From contig JBKPND010000025.1 in assembly GCA_046732465.1 (NCBI GenBank), forward strand, positions 1-8,820: 8,820 nt of DNA. The letters run 5' to 3'. The stretch comes from DASUPK01 sp046732465. GTDB taxonomy: Bacteria > Actinomycetota > Thermoleophilia > Solirubrobacterales > 70-9. Under the pieces are notes generated by a model. That model searched no databases, was not told where the DNA came from, and saw only the letters and a list, made by a program, of their open reading frames with translations. Made by a program: the position numbers and the translations under genes. Positions 6,489 through 8,820 of this stretch are shown piece by piece (position 1 is the first letter of the stretch; every line of letters starts with the position of its first letter).

Positions 6489-8108
6489 CTAGCGCGGCGA
6501 GCTGCCGGAAGCTGGGGACCGGGCGCCCCGGATGCGCAGCCAGACCCACCCTAACTCCGAGCCCCGAGGCACCAGGTCGGCGAGGCGGCCGTTCAGCGCC
6601 CGGGTGAAGATGAGCGCCACGAAGATTCCGCCGAGCATATAGGCGACGCTCGACGCAATGGCCGCGCCCAAGCCGCCATGCGTCGGGATCAGGATGATGT
6701 CGAGGACGACGGTGCACACGAACGCTCCGCTGATCGCGGCGGTCTCGAGCAGCGGCTTCCGCTGGGCTGTGAGGGCATTTCCGAGCAGCTTGAGGGCGAC
6801 GATGCCGAAGGCCCCAAGTGAGAGGATGCGCAGCATCTCGATGGAGCCGCGGAACGACTCGCCGAAGAGCGTCACACATAGGAATGGCGCGAGGACGGCC
6901 ATGGCGACGGCCAGAACCAAGGTGATCAGGAAGGCCCCCCGGAACACGATCGACGCCTGTCTCTCCGCCTCCGGAGTGGACGCCCGAACCAGATCCGGGC
7001 GTTGCACCAGCACCAGCGCGGTTGGAAGGAAGAAGAGCGCTTCCGCCCAGGCCACGGCGACCGTGTAGAGCCCCAACTCGCGGTGCCCGGCAATGGCGCC
7101 GAGGATCCATTGGTCGAGCCGGTAGTTCCCGAGTGTCATCACCCGGCCCATATGGGCCTTGATGCCGAAAGCCAGCATGCGCTTGGCGAGCCCGAATTCG
7201 AACCGGCCGAAGCCTCCAAGATGGCGGGCGACACCCCATGCGACCATCGCAGTGCTGATCGCCTCGGCCGCCACCCACATGGAGACCGCCGTTCCAACGG
7301 TCAGGGCGCCGAACGCGGCAAGGGCGCCGTTCACCGCCAGATTGATGAGCAGAGGGACAACCGTCGCCGTGTTGGCGAGCCCGAAGATGTAGTGGGCTCT
7401 GAGCAGCTGGTCGAGGCACGGCTGCAGCACCAGCACCGGTAGCGCGGCCAGGACGAGGACGATCAGTCCGGGCTCGGAGCCGGCTCCGACCACGGGAAAT
7501 GTCGCGATCAGGAGCCCCACGAATCCAGCGGCCAGCCCACCAAACAGCACGGAGAGCACGACCGAGGTCCCGGCGAGGGAGCGTGTCAGGCGAGGCTCGC
7601 TGGCCGCGATGTTGGCATCCGCCTGGAAGATGCCGAAAGTCGCGAGCTGGGCGGTGAGGAACGCGACCGTGGTCAGGAACGCCACCGATCCGCGGCCAGT
7701 TGCCCCCAGAACGCGAGCCGTGATCAGGACATTGCAGAACGACACCAGCGCCACGCCGACGGTCGTCGCGTAGGTGGTTGCGACCGATCGAAAGAATGGA
7801 GGACGCGGCCGGGCGGAGGGCGCTTCCGTCGGAGTGTCCGTCCCGACCTGCCGGGTCACGAGATCACCCAGTTCGACGTCGCCGTTGCGCACAGCCTCCG
7901 CGAGATCCAGACCGAGCGCCTCATCCTGTTCCGCCCTGCTCAACTGGTCGAAGAGCTCTCGGGCGAGCCTGCGCTTCGATCTGATGCTTCGCCGGCTCAC
8001 GAGCAGATGCCCCGTCGCAATTCGTCCTCGCGTGGAAAGCCTTCTTGGGCCATTGTCAGTGCGCCTCGTTGCCCCGCAGATCTCCGCCGCGTAGTTTCCC
8101 GTCTTCAT
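6489..8108 (-). CDS. Wzx-like polysaccharide/lipid-linked oligosaccharide flippase (MOP superfamily)
   Basis: A 539-residue membrane transporter that would flip lipid-linked glycan units across the cytoplasmic membrane. From about residue 106 it is a string of hydrophobic helices, roughly 12 to 14. It has an ARVLGATGRG turn after helix 1 (131-140), QPCLDQLLRAHYIFG (229-243) and the diagnostic NYRLDQWILGAIAG (328-341) followed by ELGLYTVAVAWAEALFFLP (344-362), as in Wzx/RfbX-type proteins. The first 105 or so residues are a hydrophilic extension, basic at 39-50 (RRSIRSKRRLAR) and then acidic and helical (51-84), not part of the usual core of about 430 residues. The ATG at 8108 gives the longest protein. 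A GTG at codon 38 (about 7995-7997), preceded by a GGGG run, is a shorter alternative, and most of the extension would still remain. It is transcribed towards the deacetylase and away from the right-hand gene. Confidence 0.88.
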   Translation of the reverse strand: MKTGNYAAEICGATRRTDNGPRRLSTRGRIATGHLLVSRRSIRSKRRLARELFDQLSRAEQDEALGLDLAEAVRNGDVELGDLVTRQVGTDTPTEAPSARPRPPFFRSVATTYATTVGVALVSFCNVLITARVLGATGRGSVAFLTTVAFLTAQLATFGIFQADANIAASEPRLTRSLAGTSVVLSVLFGGLAAGFVGLLIATFPVVGAGSEPGLIVLVLAALPVLVLQPCLDQLLRAHYIFGLANTATVVPLLINLAVNGALAAFGALTVGTAVSMWVAAEAISTAMVAWGVARHLGGFGRFEFGLAKRMLAFGIKAHMGRVMTLGNYRLDQWILGAIAGHRELGLYTVAVAWAEALFFLPTALVLVQRPDLVRASTPEAERQASIVFRGAFLITLVLAVAMAVLAPFLCVTLFGESFRGSIEMLRILSLGAFGIVALKLLGNALTAQRKPLLETAAISGAFVCTVVLDIILIPTHGGLGAAIASSVAYMLGGIFVALIFTRALNGRLADLVPRGSELGWVWLRIRGARSPASGSSPR

Positions 8109-8263
8109 GGCGCGAGGGGCCCTGCGCGGGAGGAACGGGGGTAGAGTTGGTTCGTAGTTGCCGGTTCCTCCTAGCCGGGTAAGCGCACTTCGATGGTCAG
8201 GAGAAGCTCTTTGCCGCTCGCAATCAGGGCCCTCCGACCGGCCCGCCCGGGCAGAGGCACTAG
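8109..8263. promoter_or_regulatory. Divergent intergenic region, promoters presumed
   Basis: This roughly 155-base stretch lies between the divergent flippase gene and the right-hand gene and is the largest gap in the window. It must hold the flippase promoter and probably that of the right-hand gene, but I see no convincing -35/-10 pair on either strand. Two good Shine-Dalgarno-like sequences lack a normal start nearby: AGGAGGAA on the minus strand (8165-8172) and GGGAGGAA on the plus strand (about 8128-8135). Short plus-strand frames here (such as an ATG at 8193 that stops at 8273) have no recognisable product. Confidence 0.3.
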
Positions 8264-8820
8264 GTCCTGTTAGCCCAGCGGCACAGCTGGGTCTGGGCGG
8301 TTCTGGCGCCCGAGCACGGGCTGATCCAGTGCGAGGGTGACCACGAACTCGCCGAGCTCCTGCGAGAGGCCGGCCTCGAGGTGAGAGAGCGGCCCCTCGC
8401 TGATCTCGGGCCCCCGGAGGACGCTTCCCCCGACGCCGTCCTCATCAATGCCCAGGGGGAGGCGGCGGTTGCTGCCATATCCCGAGCAGCCGCGACGCTG
8501 AGGAGAGGGGGCATCGTGGCGATCCCCGTGGGCGGAGGAAGCGCAGCACCGCCGGGTCATGCGTCGCGGCCCCTCCGTGCACTCCAGCTCGTCGGCTCGG
8601 TCCACACGGCAATCTCGGCGGAGCTGGCCGCGCGGCGATTGGCGAAAGCGATGCGCCGTCTGGATCTCGACGTCTCGCGCATATTGACGGGAGAGCGTGC
8701 GCGAACCCGATACGGCCTCGGCCGAGGAGGCTGGATCAGGCGTGCGCGCCTCCCAATCGGATCGATCGTCATCGGCGCGATGCTCGAACGCAGCCCCAGC
8801 GTGGCCGAAGCCGCCACCGA
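8264..8820 (+). CDS. Unrecognised protein, 3' truncated by window edge, start uncertain
   Basis: A plus-strand frame is open from just after an in-frame TAG (8261-8263) to the window end, and its codons end in G or C as in the confirmed genes, beginning at about 8273. It reads as a soluble protein. A DAVLINAQG segment (8432-8458) followed by a GGIVAIPVGGG segment (about 8507-8539) looks like a Rossmann-type strand pattern. Then come a basic helical stretch, RYGLGRGGW (8708-8734) and LPIGSIVIGAML (about 8750-8785). I cannot name the family. The first conventional start is GTG at 8381, which would discard some 37 coding-looking codons; before it only CTG codons (8267, 8303, 8321) are available. 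So the gene may use a rare start, may begin at 8381, or may have a frameshift near 8260. Open frames on the opposite strand in this region look like shadows. Confidence 0.6.

Noticed and set aside
6337..7419. Second minus-strand open frame (360 codons) overlapping the flippase
   Set aside because: Product rich in R, G, P and H without membrane helices; it is an out-of-frame reading of the flippase.
8165..8172. AGGAGGAA on the minus strand as a ribosome-binding site for a longer flippase or a leader peptide
   Set aside because: No ATG, GTG or TTG lies at a workable distance downstream, and the flippase ATG is more than 55 bases away.
8260..8817. Minus-strand open frames at the right edge
   Set aside because: They look like shadows: arginine- and serine-rich with no motif, while the plus-strand frame has better codon bias and a plausible folded pattern.

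Overview
The window is a dense, high-GC stretch of bacterial DNA. Codons end mostly in G or C, genes abut or overlap, and no intergenic gap exceeds about 155 bases. The gene content is that of a cell-surface polysaccharide (exopolysaccharide or capsule) biosynthesis locus. The composition and gene types fit an actinobacterium, perhaps of the Thermoleophilia type. That placement is an inference from style, since the window holds no taxonomic marker gene.

Layout from left to right: (1) The end of an unrecognised gene (1-141), an FkbM-type SAM methyltransferase (154-927) and a GT-B glycosyltransferase (957-1946), all on the plus strand. (2) A minus-strand pair that meets the first block tail to tail with 8 bases between stop codons: a PAPS-dependent sulfotransferase (2981-3883) followed with zero spacing by a short pyruvate-kinase-like protein (1955-2980). 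(3) After a 33-base divergent gap, a plus-strand operon of a six-helix membrane protein (3917-4591), a BcsL/CelD-type acyltransferase that overlaps it by one base (4591-5670) and a NodB-type polysaccharide deacetylase (5687-6487). (4) A minus-strand Wzx-like flippase (6489-8108) whose stop lies one base from the deacetylase stop. (5) A divergent gap of about 155 bases, then a plus-strand gene that runs off the right edge and has no conventional start codon near the beginning of its reading frame.

Taken together, the genes suggest assembly of a decorated, probably lipid-linked glycan. The glycosyltransferase adds sugars. The methyltransferase, sulfotransferase, deacetylase and acyltransferase tailor the repeat unit, and the flippase exports it. 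The most unusual part is the sulfotransferase plus pyruvate-kinase-like pair. The kinase-like protein keeps most catalytic residues of pyruvate kinase but lacks the C-terminal regulatory domain and has changes in positions that are normally conserved. A deacetylase, an N-acyltransferase candidate and a sulfotransferase in one locus also raise the possibility of heparan-like N-deacetylation and N-sulfation, which is a hypothesis only.
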